From positions 1 through 64,000 of the forward strand of contig NZ_SLYA01000007.1 in the NCBI RefSeq assembly GCF_004340965.1: a stretch of 64,000 bases of DNA, in the 5' to 3' direction. The stretch comes from Sphingomonas sp. PP-CE-1A-559 (lineage in GTDB: Bacteria; Pseudomonadota; Alphaproteobacteria; Sphingomonadales; Sphingomonadaceae). The notes beneath the pieces were generated by a model, which made no database searches, had not been told where the DNA came from, and saw only the letters and a list, made by a program, of their open reading frames with translations. Positions 9,119 to 19,205 of this stretch are shown here, one piece after another; position 1 is the first letter of the stretch, and each line of letters starts with the position of its first letter. The position numbers were made by a program, and so were the translations under genes.

Positions 9119-9672
9119 TTGCCCAGGATTTCCTTTTCCTTGGCGGTCGCGGTCGCATCGAGTTCGGCGATGATGCTGTCGGTCAGCTTCTGCACTTCGG
9201 TCTCGTGACGCTTGCGCTCGTCCTCACCGAACACGCCCTTCTTCTCGTCGACCTTGAGCGAATCCATGCCGTCGCGACGGACGTTACGGACCGCGATGCG
9301 CGCCTTCTCGGCATACTGGCCGGCAAGCTTGGCGAGCTCCTTGCGGCGCTCCTCGGTGAGGTCGGGGATCGGCAGGCGCAGCGTCTGGCCGTCGACGATC
9401 GGGTTGAGCCCGAGGCCGGCCGAGCGGATCGCCTTGTCGGTCGGGCCGACGTTCGACTTGTCCCAGACCTGCACCGACAGCATCCGCGGCTCGGGCGCCG
9501 ACACGGTCGCGACCTGGTTCAGCGGCATCGACGAGCCGTACACCGTCACCATCACCGGATCGAGCAGCGCGGTCGACGCGCGGCCCGTGCGCAGGCCTGC
9601 GAGATCGCTCTTCAGCGCTTCGACGGCACCCGCCATGCGGCGTTCGAGGTCGGTCTTGTCGTATGCGGCCAT
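9115..9672 (-). CDS. frr: Ribosome recycling factor
   Basis: A 185-residue protein that splits post-termination ribosomes together with [23 protein letters not shown] starts domain I, LRTGRAS is the conserved motif, and [15 protein letters not shown] and the Lys/Glu-rich C-terminal helices follow the family pattern. Length is exactly typical. The reading frame is open upstream through pyrH, but the ATG at 9672 begins the conserved protein one base after the pyrH stop. Confidence 0.97.
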   Translation of the reverse strand: MAAYDKTDLERRMAGAVEALKSDLAGLRTGRASTALLDPVMVTVYGSSMPLNQVATVSAPEPRMLSVQVWDKSNVGPTDKAIRSAGLGLNPIVDGQTLRLPIPDLTEERRKELAKLAGQYAEKARIAVRNVRRDGMDSLKVDEKKGVFGEDERKRHETEVQKLTDSIIAELDATATAKEKEILGK

Positions 9673-9673
9673 C

Positions 9674-10402
9674 TTAAAGCTCCTGCTCGTTCTGGACGAT
9701 CGTCGACACGCCATCACCCGCCAGCACCGCGGCGAGATTGCCGGGTTCGCGGATGTTGAAGACGACGATCGGGATGTTGTTGTCGCGGCACAGCGCGATC
9801 GCGCTCGCGTCCATGACCTTGAGGTCGTCGGACAGCACGCGGCTGTACGTGACCGTTTCGTAGCGCACTGCGTCCGGGTGCGTCTTCGGGTCGGCGTTAT
9901 AGACGCCGTCGACCGAAGTGCCCTTGAACAGCGCATCGCACTTCATCTCGGCAGCACGCAGAGCGGCGCCCGAATCGGTGGTGAAATAAGGGCTGCCGAC
10001 CCCCGCCGCGAAGATCACGACGCGACCCTTCTCCAGGTGACGCTCGGCCCGGCGGCGGATGAACGGCTCGCACACCGACGCCATCGGGATCGCCGACTGG
10101 ACGCGCGTGTCGACGCCGATCTGCTCCAGCGCGTTCTGCACGGCGAGCGCGTTCATCACGGTCGCGAGCATACCCATGTAATCGCCGGTCGCGCGGTCCA
10201 TCCCACGTGCCGCGCCCGCCATGCCGCGGAAGATGTTGCCACCACCGACGACGATGCAGATCTCATAGCCCTTGGCCTTGATGTCGGCGATCTCCTGCGC
10301 AACGCGCGCGGTGACCGTCGGGTCGATCGACAGGCCGGACGGCCCCATCAGGACTTCGCCCGACAGTTTCAGCAGAATACGTTTGTAGCGCGGAGGCGTC
10401 AT
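9674..10402 (-). CDS. pyrH: UMP kinase
   Basis: A 242-residue amino-acid-kinase-fold enzyme that phosphorylates UMP to UDP; the bacterial enzyme is hexameric and controlled by GTP and [15 protein letters not shown] at the N terminus is the ATP-phosphate loop, [10 protein letters not shown] the UMP-binding segment, and [12 protein letters not shown] the conserved kinase motif. Length is normal. It heads the tightly packed pyrH-to-fabZ block. The 250 bases upstream separate it from a small exported-protein gene, so it may have its own promoter there. Confidence 0.97.
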   Translation of the reverse strand: MTPPRYKRILLKLSGEVLMGPSGLSIDPTVTARVAQEIADIKAKGYEICIVVGGGNIFRGMAGAARGMDRATGDYMGMLATVMNALAVQNALEQIGVDTRVQSAIPMASVCEPFIRRRAERHLEKGRVVIFAAGVGSPYFTTDSGAALRAAEMKCDALFKGTSVDGVYNADPKTHPDAVRYETVTYSRVLSDDLKVMDASAIALCRDNNIPIVVFNIREPGNLAAVLAGDGVSTIVQNEQEL

Positions 10403-10655
10403 AAATCTCGAATATTGATTGGCGGGGCGGCGCGGACCTTAGGCGGCGAGGCCCGGGATGTGAAGCGCTGTGCGGCGCGTCCATCGCATTCGGGCGACGA
10501 TGAAACAGAATTCCTTCTTAACGGGAAGCGCTGATCATGAAATTGCCGTCACTCCCGCAAGGCGGGAACCCACATGGCGGGCGTCCGGACGGATCGCTGG
10601 CATCGAAGTAGACACCAGCAACGAAAGGCACCGATCGTTGCACCGGAACGTACGG

Positions 10656-11240
10656 CTAGAGGCTATAGTCCTTCAGGGCTTTGTTATCGCCCGCACTCCC
10701 GCGGATCTTGGCTATATCCAGCGCTCGAGTTGCTGCTCGCAAACCGCCAGTCATAGAAAACCTACCCACATTAAATTTGCCACTCTCAAGCGGTAAAGCG
10801 ACGCCCAACTCACCGCCGATCGAGAGAGAGTCGATCAGCGTATCATTCAGCGGCATCGTTAGAAGGTAACGTTTCTCCCATATCTTGCATTTCAGTTGGA
10901 CCGTGAATGACCCCGCACTGGAATTGATAAGCGCTGGATATTCGTGGCTCTCAACGCACGTTGTTTGCAAGTTGAAGAACGTCGTACAGTCCCCGGTGCA
11001 TACGACGCCGAACGCCGAACCGGATGCGTTCTTCGTCGTTGCCCAAGCCCCCTTCCCTACCGGGTAGATCGTCCAATCACCGAACTGCTCGTTCGTCGAC
11101 TGGAACCGCGGCATGAGCGGTGGTGGCGTCACAACTACAGGCGGCGGAATGACGGGCTGTTTGCGTTGAGCGGCCGTAGATTGGGTTATCGCCAAGCCGG
11201 CAATTAATAGCCCACGCGCCAAATTTCGAACTACGACCAT
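10656..11240 (-). CDS. Secreted protein of unknown function between tsf and pyrH
   Basis: A 194-residue exported protein. The ATG at 11240 is preceded by GAAGAGGG and opens a clear signal peptide (residues 1-24, ending STAAQ); a TTG 13 codons upstream is less likely. After a Pro-rich linker (VIPPPVVVTPPP) comes a globular domain with FGDWTIYPVG and three cysteines (VVCTGDC and TTCVES region), plus CKIWE. FxxW followed by Cys-rich beta segments resembles the invasion-associated locus B (IalB) family of small periplasmic proteins, but this is a weak likeness and I do not assign function. Its place within the otherwise conserved tsf-pyrH junction is unusual. Confidence 0.7.
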   Translation of the reverse strand: MVVVRNLARGLLIAGLAITQSTAAQRKQPVIPPPVVVTPPPLMPRFQSTNEQFGDWTIYPVGKGAWATTKNASGSAFGVVCTGDCTTFFNLQTTCVESHEYPALINSSAGSFTVQLKCKIWEKRYLLTMPLNDTLIDSLSIGGELGVALPLESGKFNVGRFSMTGGLRAATRALDIAKIRGSAGDNKALKDYSL

Positions 11241-11381
11241 ACGTACCCTCTTCCCTGCAAGACTTAATACGTCCTGCAAATCGGGGGTAGGTCAAGCGCC
11301 GAAACATTACGTTCGTTGAGTGCGAGCAAATGCATCCCGCCTGCGCGGGGATGACGGAGCAGCACGAAGGCTGCCCCGCTA

Positions 11382-11524
11382 TCCTTCTCCCCTCGGGGAG
11401 AAGGTGGCCCGGCAGGGCCGGATGAGGGGGCGTGAGGTTCGAGACCTCGCCACTCCCCTCACCCTTCCCACTCGGCAAGAGCCGAGCGGGCCCCTTCCCC
11501 CTCCCCGTTGGGGCGAGGGAGGAA
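11382..11524. repeat. Palindromic REP-like element downstream of tsf
   Basis: The left hairpin CCTTCTCCCCTCGGGGAG-AAGG is followed by GGATGAGGGGG and, after a short spacer, by complementary CCCCTCACCC and CCCTCCCCGTTGGGGCGAGGG. A close relative with the same left half lies at 63601-63736. It ends 7 bases before the tsf stop codon on the minus strand, so it will form in the tsf mRNA 3' end and may protect or terminate it. Confidence 0.8.
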
Positions 11525-11530
11525 GTCAGC

Positions 11531-12463
11531 TTATGCCTGGGGCACGCCCGATGCAGCAGCAACCTCGGCTGCGAAGTCGGACTGCTCCTTCTCGATGCCT
11601 TCGCCGAGCTGGAAGCGGACATAGTCCACCAGCTTGATCTCGGTCCCTGCATCCTTGCCGGCCTTGGCGACGACGTCGGAGATCTTGGTCTTGCCGTCCA
11701 TCACGAACAGCTGGCTGACCAGGGCATGCTCCTTGCGATACTTGGCGATGCCGCCCTCGACCATCTTGGCGATGATGTCGGCAGGCTTGCCCGACTCGGC
11801 GGCCTTCTCGGTCGCGATCGCGCGCTCACGCTCGATCTCGGACTCGTCGAGGTCGGCTTCGTTCAGCGCCTTCGGGAACGCGGCTGCGATGTGCATCGCG
11901 AGCTGCTTGCCGAGCGCCTGGAGAACCTCGTCCGAAGCCTCCGACTCGAGCGCGACGAGCACGCCGATCTTGCCGAGGCCGGGGGCCGCTGCGTTGTGAA
12001 TGTACGGAACGACCGCACCCTTGCTGACTTCCAGCGTGCGCGAGCGGCGCAGCGACTGGTTCTCGCCGATCGTCGCGACGTTGTTCGTCAGGACTTCCTC
12101 GACGGTCTTGCCCGATGGCATCGCCTGCGACTTCAGCGCCTCGATTTCGCCGCCGGTCGCCAGAGCGATCTGCGTCACGTCACGGACGAACGACTGGAAC
12201 TGGTCGTTCTTGGCGACGAAATCGGTCTCCGAGTTCACTTCGACCGCTGCGCCCTTGGTGCCCGACACGGCGACGCCGACCAGGCCCTCGGCCGCGGTAC
12301 GGCTGGACTTCTTGGCGGCGGCTGCGAGCCCCTTGGTACGCAGCCAATCCATTGCCTGCTCCATGTCGCCGGCGTTCTCGCTGAGCGCCTTCTTGCAATC
12401 CATCATGCCCGCGCCGCTCTTCTCGCGCAGATCCTTGACCATTGCTGCCGTGATATCGGCCAT
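11531..12463 (-). CDS. tsf: Translation elongation factor Ts
   Basis: A 310-residue nucleotide exchange factor for EF-Tu. The N-terminal UBA-like domain starts [20 protein letters not shown] and contains the DCKKAL motif. [13 protein letters not shown] carries the TDFV core that inserts into EF-Tu to expel GDP. Length fits the alphaproteobacterial family. It is 89 bases downstream of rpsB, the usual arrangement. Confidence 0.97.
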   Translation of the reverse strand: MADITAAMVKDLREKSGAGMMDCKKALSENAGDMEQAMDWLRTKGLAAAAKKSSRTAAEGLVGVAVSGTKGAAVEVNSETDFVAKNDQFQSFVRDVTQIALATGGEIEALKSQAMPSGKTVEEVLTNNVATIGENQSLRRSRTLEVSKGAVVPYIHNAAAPGLGKIGVLVALESEASDEVLQALGKQLAMHIAAAFPKALNEADLDESEIERERAIATEKAAESGKPADIIAKMVEGGIAKYRKEHALVSQLFVMDGKTKISDVVAKAGKDAGTEIKLVDYVRFQLGEGIEKEQSDFAAEVAAASGVPQA

Positions 12464-12552
12464 GTCTCTAATCCTTTTTAGGTCTGAATATGGTTGCGGG
12501 CGAGGCAGAGCTTTCGCCCTACCCCGCCCGCATGACGGTTCGGCGACGACGC

Positions 12553-13407
12553 TTATGCGTCGATCTGGCGCTCACCCTCGGCTGCCAGCTCGGCAGCGAT
12601 GTCGGCGTTCGCAGCCGACTCGCTCGTCGGCGCGCTGGCCTCGACGACCGGGTCTGCGCTCAGTGCCTCTTCCTTCGGCGGCTCGATCATCGCGCCGATG
12701 TCGGCACCGGTACGGCGCTGCTGCTCCTGGCCGCCGCGCGTCGCTGCGATCGCTATCGCCTCGCAGTACAGGCGGATGGCGCGGGCTGCGTCGTCGTTCG
12801 CGGGAACCGGGAAGGCGATGCCGTCCGGCGACACGTTCGAATCGAGGATCGCGACGACGGGAATACCCAGCGTGTTCGCTTCCTTGATCGCCAGCTCTTC
12901 CTTGTTCGCGTCGATCACGAACATCACGTCGGGAATGCCGCCCATGTCGCGGATGCCGCCGAGCGAAAGCTCGAGCTTGTCCTTCTCGCGGGTGAGCTGG
13001 AGGACTTCCTTCTTGGTCAGGCCGACGGTGTCGCCCGACAGCATTTCCTCGAGCGTCTTGAGACGCTTGATCGAACCCGAGATGGTCTTCCAGTTGGTGA
13101 GCATGCCGCCCAACCAGCGATGGTTGACGAAGTGCTGGCCCGAGCGACGCGCTGCGTCCGCGACGGGATCCTGCGCCTGGCGCTTGGTGCCGACGAACAG
13201 GACCTTGCCACCACCGGCAACAGCCGACGAGACGAATTCGAGCGCGCGCGCGAACAGCGGCACGGTCTGCGAAAGATCGAGGATGTGGACGCCGTTACGA
13301 TCACCGAAGATGTAAGGCTTCATCTTTGGGTTCCACCGATGAGTCTGGTGGCCGAAATGCGCGCCCGTTTCGATGAGCTGCTGCATGGAGACGACTGGAG
13401 CCGCCAT
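12553..13407 (-). CDS. rpsB: 30S ribosomal protein S2
   Basis: A 284-residue protein starting [36 protein letters not shown], the WLGGMLTN motif and [11 protein letters not shown] are S2 signatures. The C-terminal 45 residues are an acidic, Ala-rich tail common in alphaproteobacteria. The ATG at 13407 is preceded by GGAAGGA; the frame continues 29 codons upstream without conservation. It starts the long minus-strand cluster. Confidence 0.97.
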   Translation of the reverse strand: MAAPVVSMQQLIETGAHFGHQTHRWNPKMKPYIFGDRNGVHILDLSQTVPLFARALEFVSSAVAGGGKVLFVGTKRQAQDPVADAARRSGQHFVNHRWLGGMLTNWKTISGSIKRLKTLEEMLSGDTVGLTKKEVLQLTREKDKLELSLGGIRDMGGIPDVMFVIDANKEELAIKEANTLGIPVVAILDSNVSPDGIAFPVPANDDAARAIRLYCEAIAIAATRGGQEQQRRTGADIGAMIEPPKEEALSADPVVEASAPTSESAANADIAAELAAEGERQIDA

Positions 13408-13512
13408 AGGGATATATCCTTCCGGTTGTGCCTCTGGGAAGCGGATGACGTCGTGGCCGAAGACCGTGACGCACCGGGCTATGATGCCTCCCATGCGGGG
13501 TTAGAGGCGCGG

Positions 13513-13541
13513 CCCTTAGCGTGGCTTAATTCGAAAAGCAA
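13513..13541 (-). promoter_or_regulatory. Possible rpsB promoter
   Basis: On the minus strand TTGCTT (13536-13541) and TAAGGG (13513-13518) are separated by 17 bases, about 110 bases upstream of rpsB. The boxes match only partly, so the call is tentative. Confidence 0.35.
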
Positions 13542-13731
13542 TCACACCAAGCGCGCTTGACTCACGGAACGCAATGAGAACATAAAGGGCTCAGAGGGGA
13601 ACAGATGTTCGACTCGGCGCGGAATCACCCCGGTAGGGCGGGATTCGAAATGCGACGAGTGGAACGATGTTTCTGACCAAGTGTTTGCGGATATTAGGAA
13701 TTTGTTCGCAACTCATAGGAAGGCGGACGTG

Positions 13732-13965
13732 ATGTTGGTTCTGAGCTTCATGGTTTTTGCTGGTGCATTCGCGGTCGCGGGCATGATGATCGTCTCGTCG
13801 ATCGCACCGCAGTGGGATCGTATCGTGCGCCTCGCGATGGGCAACGTCGAACCCGCGTTCCAGCCGCTCCGCACGCTGGCCGTTGCGGAGCGCCGGATCG
13901 CGGTCAGGCGCTGGGCTTCGACGTCGGCTCCTGTGCCCGCCCGCCGCTGGAACGCTGCCGCCTGA
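13732..13965 (+). CDS. Small single-span membrane protein, unknown
   Basis: A 77-residue frame starting MLVLSFMVFAGAF at 13732, with AGGAAGG eight bases upstream. Residues 1-25 form one hydrophobic helix, followed by a basic, amphipathic tail. The last 60 bases overlap the 3' end of pssA on the other strand, and that part of the protein (Arg/Ala-rich) looks like a by-product of the overlap. The ribosome binding site and the hydrophobic segment make it credible, but it could be a chance frame; I recognise no family. Confidence 0.45.
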   Translation: MLVLSFMVFAGAFAVAGMMIVSSIAPQWDRIVRLAMGNVEPAFQPLRTLAVAERRIAVRRWASTSAPVPARRWNAAA

Positions 13966-14749
13966 TCTTGGCATAGCTGGCGATGCTGAACGGCATCGAG
14001 AGCAGGTACAGCACGCAGATGATGCTGAGCGTATGCCATGGCGCGCTCACGATGGCAGCGCCTAGCAATACGACGAGCGCAATGGCCTCGAACCGGATGT
14101 TGCTGCGGAGTTTGACCGAACTCCACGAGTAGGTGGCGATACTCGACACCATCAGTAGCGCGACGAACGCGACCCAGGGCGCCACGAAATACGGCGACGC
14201 GAATTTGGGTTCATCGGTCCAGAACCAGAAGAACATCGGCATCAGCGCGAGTCCCGCGCCGGCCGGAGCCGGAACGCCGGTTAGGAAACCCGCGGACTTG
14301 TGCGGCTGGTGGCTCTCGTCGATCTTGGCGTTGAAGCGTGCGAGACGCAGCGCGCAGAACACAGCGAGGATCAGCGAGCAGATCCAGCCGACGCGCGGCA
14401 ACGCCGTCAGCGACCAGAGATAGACGATCAACGCAGGCGCGACGCCGAACGAGATCGCGTCGGACAGCGAATCAAGCTCGGCACCGAACCGGCTTTCGCC
14501 ATGCAGCATCCGGGCAATCCGACCATCGAGGCCGTCGAGCACGCCCGCGACCATGATCATCGCGACCGCGCTTTCCCATTGACCACCGATCGCGAATCGC
14601 ACGCCACTCAGGCCTGAACACAGCGCTAGCGCGGTGACTGCGTTGGGAGCGACGGCGCGCAGGGGAAGTCCGCGCGGTGCACGACGTGTGCGACCGAAGC
14701 GCCCCCGGCCCCGCTCCTCGATCGAATCGGTCGAACCGTCGCGGTCCAT
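13904..14749 (-). CDS. pssA: CDP-diacylglycerol-serine O-phosphatidyltransferase
   Basis: A 281-residue membrane enzyme of the CDP-alcohol phosphotransferase family that makes phosphatidylserine. The family motif DG-x2-AR-x8-G-x3-D-x3-D is intact: DGRIARMLHGESRFGAELD then SLSD. About seven further hydrophobic helices follow. The ATG at 14749 overlaps the psd stop (TGATG), so translation is coupled; a start 27 codons upstream inside psd is unlikely. With psd directly before it, the two genes form the phosphatidylethanolamine branch fed by CdsA. Confidence 0.95.
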   Translation of the reverse strand: MDRDGSTDSIEERGRGRFGRTRRAPRGLPLRAVAPNAVTALALCSGLSGVRFAIGGQWESAVAMIMVAGVLDGLDGRIARMLHGESRFGAELDSLSDAISFGVAPALIVYLWSLTALPRVGWICSLILAVFCALRLARFNAKIDESHQPHKSAGFLTGVPAPAGAGLALMPMFFWFWTDEPKFASPYFVAPWVAFVALLMVSSIATYSWSSVKLRSNIRFEAIALVVLLGAAIVSAPWHTLSIICVLYLLSMPFSIASYAKIRRQRSSGGRAQEPTSKPSA

Positions 14750-15477
14750 CACTGCGCGATACCACCGACCGGAACGCCACCGACGCGACCAAGCACGGTC
14801 TCGCCCGCGATGCTGCGCTGGCCCAGACACACCTGCGGCACGACATGATCGGGCAGGTACACGTCGACTCGGCTACCGAACCGGATCAGGCCGATGCGCT
14901 GGCCGACCGCGACCATGTCGCCCGCCTTCACGAAGCCGAGGATGCGGCGCGCGACCAGGCCGGCGATCTGCGTGAAGCCGATCCGCATGCCGTTGCGGTC
15001 CTCGACGACGAAATGCTGGCGCTCGTTCTCATCGCTCGCCTTGTCGAGGTCGGCGTTGAGAAACTTGCCCGAAATGTAGACCACTTGGCGGATCGTACCG
15101 GCGATCGGCGTGCGATTGATGTGCACGTCGAACACCGACATGAAGATCGACACACGGACCAGCGGTGCGTCGCCGAGACCGTTCTCGCCGGCAAGCTCGC
15201 GCGGGATCGGCACGCGCTGGATCATCGTGATCAGCCCGTCCGCAGGCGCGACGATCAGGCCTTCGCCTTGTGGGGTGGTGCGGATCGGATCGCGGAAGAA
15301 CGTCGCGACCCAGATCACGACGCCGACCATCGGCCAGAACAGCACGTGGCTGACGATCGTCAGCAACAGCGTGATGCCGGTCGCGATCGCGACGTATTTG
15401 TGGCCCTCCGGATGGACTGCGGGAAATCGCCATTTGACCGTGGAGGTCGTGACGGGCGGCTTGTCGAGCGATGCCAT
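14749..15477 (-). CDS. psd: Phosphatidylserine decarboxylase proenzyme
   Basis: A 242-residue pyruvoyl enzyme that turns phosphatidylserine into phosphatidylethanolamine. The self-cleavage site is in [11 protein letters not shown] near the C terminus: cleavage between Gly and Ser gives a small alpha chain with the pyruvoyl group. This is the short, non-E. coli-type Psd common in alphaproteobacteria. Two hydrophobic segments near residues 28-60 anchor it in the inner membrane; [11 protein letters not shown] is a conserved motif. Confidence 0.95.
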   Translation of the reverse strand: MASLDKPPVTTSTVKWRFPAVHPEGHKYVAIATGITLLLTIVSHVLFWPMVGVVIWVATFFRDPIRTTPQGEGLIVAPADGLITMIQRVPIPRELAGENGLGDAPLVRVSIFMSVFDVHINRTPIAGTIRQVVYISGKFLNADLDKASDENERQHFVVEDRNGMRIGFTQIAGLVARRILGFVKAGDMVAVGQRIGLIRFGSRVDVYLPDHVVPQVCLGQRSIAGETVLGRVGGVPVGGIAQ

Positions 15478-15558
15478 AACCTGCGGGTCTATCCGTGCAC
15501 GACGCGCGATACAACGATGAACCGGCTTTTCCTTACAGCACCAACGGTTGGCCAGCGG

Positions 15559-15587
15559 TTGATCGCCGCGGCATGCTCCCCTAGACG
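15559..15587 (+). promoter_or_regulatory. Putative icd promoter
   Basis: TTGATC (15559-15564) and TAGACG (15582-15587) are separated by 17 bases, and lie 33 bases before the icd start codon. Divergent psd starts on the other side. Confidence 0.5.
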
Positions 15588-15619
15588 CTCACCAAACCCC
15601 TCCCCCGAAGGACCCGGAT

Positions 15620-16840
15620 ATGGCGAAGATCAAGGTAAAGAATCCGATCGTGGAGATCGATGGCGACGAGATGACCCGGATCATCTGGGAATGGATCCGC
15701 GAACGCCTGATCAAGCCGTATCTCGACATCCAGCTCGATTATTACGATCTCGGCGTCGAGCATCGCGACGCGACTGACGACCAGGTCACGATCGACAGCG
15801 CGCTCGCCACGCAGAAGCACGGCGTCGCGGTGAAGTGCGCGACGATCACGCCCGACGAGCAGCGCGTGACCGAGTTCGGCTTGAAGAAGATGTGGAAGTC
15901 GCCGAACGGCACGATCCGCAACATCCTCGGCGGGACCATCTTCCGTGAGCCGATCGTGATCAAGAACGTGCCCCGCCTGATCCCGGGCTGGACGCACCCG
16001 ATCGTCGTCGGCCGTCACGCATTCGGCGATCAGTACCGCGCGACCGACTATCTGGTCCCCGGCCCGGGCAAGCTGCGCCTCGTCTTCGAAGGCGACGACG
16101 GCACGGTCATCGACCGCGAGGTGTTCCAGTTCCCGTCGGCCGGCGTCGCGATGGCGATGTACAACCTCGACGATTCGATCCGCGATTTCGCCCGCGCATC
16201 GATGCATTACGGCCTCAACCTGAAGTGGCCGGTGTATCTGTCGACCAAGAACACGATCCTCAAGGCCTATGACGGCCGCTTCAAGGACCTCTTCGCCGAG
16301 GTGTTCGAGGCCGAGTTCAAGGACAAGTTCAAGGAAGCGGGCATCGTCTACGAGCATCGCCTGATCGACGACATGGTCGCATCGGCGCTGAAGTGGAACG
16401 GCGAGTTCGTCTGGGCCTGCAAGAACTATGACGGCGACGTCCAGTCGGATCAGGTCGCGCAAGGGTTCGGGTCGCTCGGCCTGATGACCTCGATCCTGCT
16501 GACCCCGGACGGCAAGACCGTCGAGGCCGAAGCCGCGCACGGCACCGTCACGCGGCACTTCCGCATGCACGAGCAGGGCAAGGCGACCTCGACCAACCCG
16601 ATCGCGTCGATCTTCGCGTGGACCGGTGGCCTGAAGTATCGCGGCAAGTTCGACGATACGCCCGACGTCACCAAGTTCGCCGAGACGCTCGAGCGTGTCT
16701 GCGTCCAGACGGTCGAGAACGGGCACATGACCAAGGATCTCGCGATCCTGATCGGCCCCGACCAGCCTTGGATGACGACCGAGCAGTTCTTCGAGCAGGT
16801 GCGGTCCAACCTCGAGACGGAAATGGCCAACTGGGCCTGA
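15620..16840 (+). CDS. icd: NADP-dependent isocitrate dehydrogenase
   Basis: A 406-residue TCA-cycle enzyme making 2-oxoglutarate and NADPH. It starts [20 protein letters not shown], the hallmark of the eukaryote-like homodimeric NADP-IDH found in many alphaproteobacteria, not the E. coli type. [14 protein letters not shown] is the substrate-binding segment, and [10 protein letters not shown] with its metal-binding Asp is present. GAAGGA lies upstream of the ATG. It has its own likely promoter and terminator, so it is a single-gene unit. Confidence 0.96.
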   Translation: MAKIKVKNPIVEIDGDEMTRIIWEWIRERLIKPYLDIQLDYYDLGVEHRDATDDQVTIDSALATQKHGVAVKCATITPDEQRVTEFGLKKMWKSPNGTIRNILGGTIFREPIVIKNVPRLIPGWTHPIVVGRHAFGDQYRATDYLVPGPGKLRLVFEGDDGTVIDREVFQFPSAGVAMAMYNLDDSIRDFARASMHYGLNLKWPVYLSTKNTILKAYDGRFKDLFAEVFEAEFKDKFKEAGIVYEHRLIDDMVASALKWNGEFVWACKNYDGDVQSDQVAQGFGSLGLMTSILLTPDGKTVEAEAAHGTVTRHFRMHEQGKATSTNPIASIFAWTGGLKYRGKFDDTPDVTKFAETLERVCVQTVENGHMTKDLAILIGPDQPWMTTEQFFEQVRSNLETEMANWA

Positions 16841-16848
16841 ACTGATGG

Positions 16849-16877
16849 CCGGGCGGTGCGACGCCGCCCGGTCTCAT
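16849..16877 (+). terminator. Terminator of icd
   Basis: An 8-bp perfect stem, CCGGGCGG (16849-16856) with CCGCCCGG (16864-16871), is followed by TCTCATT. The T-run is weak. The hairpin also lies at the 3' end of the convergent gene at 16878, so it could serve both strands. Confidence 0.5.
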
Positions 16878-17330
16878 TCACCGCGATCCGACGCGTAAGC
16901 TCCGGTTGACCACCGCGGCGCGGAGATACTGGAAATACACGGCACAGCCGATCAGATGCGCAGTGAACGGTATGCGGGACAGCTTCCAGAATTCGACCTG
17001 GGCGCACGCAAGCCATAGGAAAAGCCCCGTCAGACCGAATGCGATCGTCGACAACAGGATCGACGAGAAAGTGGCACCGACGCCAAGCGTCAGCGGTCCC
17101 GCCCCGCGATAGCCGACAAGGTAGGGCGCAAGGATCAGCAGCCAGATGGCGCCCCAACCTGAGCTAGTCATAATCACAGACATCAAGAGCATCGCCGGTC
17201 CGTCGACGCTTGTGCCGCCCTCCGCATAATAGAGATGGCTGTGGTACATGATCAGCGGGATCGGCGCGCAGGCCAGCGCGATCCCGACGATCCATAGCGT
17301 CCATGCCCGTTTCGGTGTTCGCACGTGCAT
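16878..17330 (-). CDS. Four-helix membrane protein, unknown
   Basis: A 150-residue inner-membrane protein with hydrophobic helices at about residues 10-28, 42-70, 78-108 and 120-140. I recognise no family or catalytic motif. It is divergent from the antiporter gene at 17397 with only 66 bases between the start codons, so the two may share a control region. Its end converges on the icd terminator. Confidence 0.65.
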   Translation of the reverse strand: MHVRTPKRAWTLWIVGIALACAPIPLIMYHSHLYYAEGGTSVDGPAMLLMSVIMTSSGWGAIWLLILAPYLVGYRGAGPLTLGVGATFSSILLSTIAFGLTGLFLWLACAQVEFWKLSRIPFTAHLIGCAVYFQYLRAAVVNRSLRVGSR

Positions 17331-17396
17331 GGCGTTTCGCCCCTCTACGACACAAACAGCCTAGCCGCCCCGCCGCAAGGCTGGTCTAAGCGTAGC

Positions 17397-19175
17397 ATGG
17401 CATTACGGCTCGACAATCAAGGTTTCAGCGACACGCTCGTCATTCTGGGCGCGGCGGGCCTCGTCATTCCCGCGTTCGCGCGGTTCCGGGTTAGCCCGGT
17501 CATCGGTTTCATCCTGGTCGGCCTGCTGGTCGGCCCCGCCGGCTTGGGCTCGCTCACCGGCTCTATGCCGTGGCTGTATTACCTAACCATCTCGAACCCA
17601 GAGTCGATCGAGCCGTTCGCCGAGTTCGGTATCATCCTGCTGTTATTCTCGATCGGCCTCGAACTGTCGTTCAAGCGGCTATGGTCGATGAAGCGGCTCG
17701 TATTCGGTACCGGCGCTGCCGAACTGATCGGCTCGGCGCTGATCATCGGCACGGCGCTGCACTTCATCGGCCAGGAATGGGCAGGCGCGATAGGGCTCGG
17801 GTTCGCGCTCGCGCTGTCCTCGACAGCTTTAGTCCTACCGCTCGTCGGCACGACGGGTGCGGTCGGTCGGGGAGCGTTCGCGATGCTGCTGTTCGAGGAT
17901 CTGGCGCTCGTCCCGATCATCTTCGTGCTTGGTGCGCTGGCACCGACTGCGAGCGCAGACGGCTGGTCGAACATCGCCGGCGTGGCATTGCGCGGTGGTT
18001 TGACCGTCGTCGCGATGTATATCGGCGGGCGGGTCGTCCTGCCCCGGCTGTTCGGGCAGGCCGCGCGCACCAAGAGCCCTGAACTCTTCCTTGCCGCGTC
18101 GCTGCTGGTGGTGATCGTAGCGAGCGTCGCGACAACGGCCGCCGGACTGTCGCCTATCGTTGGCGCGCTGCTGGCGGGGTTGCTGATCGCCGAGACCGAA
18201 TATCACAGCGAGGTCGAGGTCATCACCGCGCCGTTCAAGGGGCTCGCGCTAGGTGTGTTCCTGATCACGGTGGGCATGAGCCTCGACCTCCGGCTGATCG
18301 CGCAGAACTGGCCGTCGCTCCTACTCGCGGTGTCGGGCGTGGTGGCGACCAAGGCGATCGTCACGTTCCTGTTCCTGCGCGTCGCCAATTCGCGGCGCGG
18401 GGTCGCGGCCGAGACGGGCTTGCTGATGGGTAGCCCCTCCGAGACCACGCTGATCGTGCTTGCAACGGCCGCACAGGCGCAGTTGATCCTGCCGTCGACC
18501 GCCGCTTTCTGGCAGACCGTCACTGCGATTGGGCTGACGATCACGCCGCTGCTGGCAAAGCTCGGCCGCACCGTCTCGCGTCAACTGGAAAGCCGGTCAG
18601 GTGCCGACGCCGGCGATATTGAGATCGACGACGATGGGCCGGGAACCGTCGTGATCGGCTTTGGTCGGGTCGGGCGGATGGTCGCCGACATGCTCGCAGT
18701 TCATGGCCAGAAGTACGTCGCGGTCGAGGCGGATATCGACTCGGTCGAAGCAGCGCGGGCGCAGGGACATCCGGTGCTGTTCGGCGACGTGGCGCGCGCG
18801 GAATTGGTCGACAGGCTGAAGCTGCATACCGCCAAGGCGTTGATCCTGACGATGGACGATCCGGTGCTGACGGTACGCCTGGCGAGGCGGGTGCGGGCTT
18901 TGGCCCCGGACCTGCCGATCGTGGCGCGTGCGCGAGATACGGCGCATGCAGCCGAGCTGTACCGTGCAGGCGTCACCGATGCCGTGCCGGAGACGCTGGA
19001 GAGTTCGCTGCAACTGGCCGAGGCGGTGCTGGTCGATCTCGGCGTGGCGATGGGCCCCGTCATCGCCTCGATCCACGAGAAGCGCGATGAGCTTCGGCAG
19101 GAGATCAAGGCGGCGGCTGACATGCTGGTCGAACCGCGGATCAGAAAAGCTAAGCGCACGCCCCGCGCGGCATAA
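17397..19175 (+). CDS. KefB/KefC-type monovalent cation:proton antiporter (CPA2)
   Basis: A 592-residue membrane transporter. Residues 1-390 form about 12 helices of the Na+/H+ exchanger fold, with the [17 protein letters not shown] segment typical of CPA2. Residues about 405-520 are a TrkA-N/RCK domain with the nucleotide motif [13 protein letters not shown], as in KefB/KefC, which couple K+ efflux to glutathione adducts. The ion and the gating ligand cannot be told from sequence. The start [10 protein letters not shown] at 17397 is preferred over an ORF start 24 codons upstream, which would run into the divergent gene. No kefF/kefG-type oxidoreductase is adjacent. Confidence 0.88.
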   Translation: MALRLDNQGFSDTLVILGAAGLVIPAFARFRVSPVIGFILVGLLVGPAGLGSLTGSMPWLYYLTISNPESIEPFAEFGIILLLFSIGLELSFKRLWSMKRLVFGTGAAELIGSALIIGTALHFIGQEWAGAIGLGFALALSSTALVLPLVGTTGAVGRGAFAMLLFEDLALVPIIFVLGALAPTASADGWSNIAGVALRGGLTVVAMYIGGRVVLPRLFGQAARTKSPELFLAASLLVVIVASVATTAAGLSPIVGALLAGLLIAETEYHSEVEVITAPFKGLALGVFLITVGMSLDLRLIAQNWPSLLLAVSGVVATKAIVTFLFLRVANSRRGVAAETGLLMGSPSETTLIVLATAAQAQLILPSTAAFWQTVTAIGLTITPLLAKLGRTVSRQLESRSGADAGDIEIDDDGPGTVVIGFGRVGRMVADMLAVHGQKYVAVEADIDSVEAARAQGHPVLFGDVARAELVDRLKLHTAKALILTMDDPVLTVRLARRVRALAPDLPIVARARDTAHAAELYRAGVTDAVPETLESSLQLAEAVLVDLGVAMGPVIASIHEKRDELRQEIKAAADMLVEPRIRKAKRTPRAA

Positions 19176-19205
19176 ATGCCGCGTCGGGCGTCGCTTGAAG
19201 ACCAG

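Noticed and set aside
15581..16726. A 381-codon frame on the minus strand opposite icd
   Set aside because: Antisense of icd; no independent motifs.
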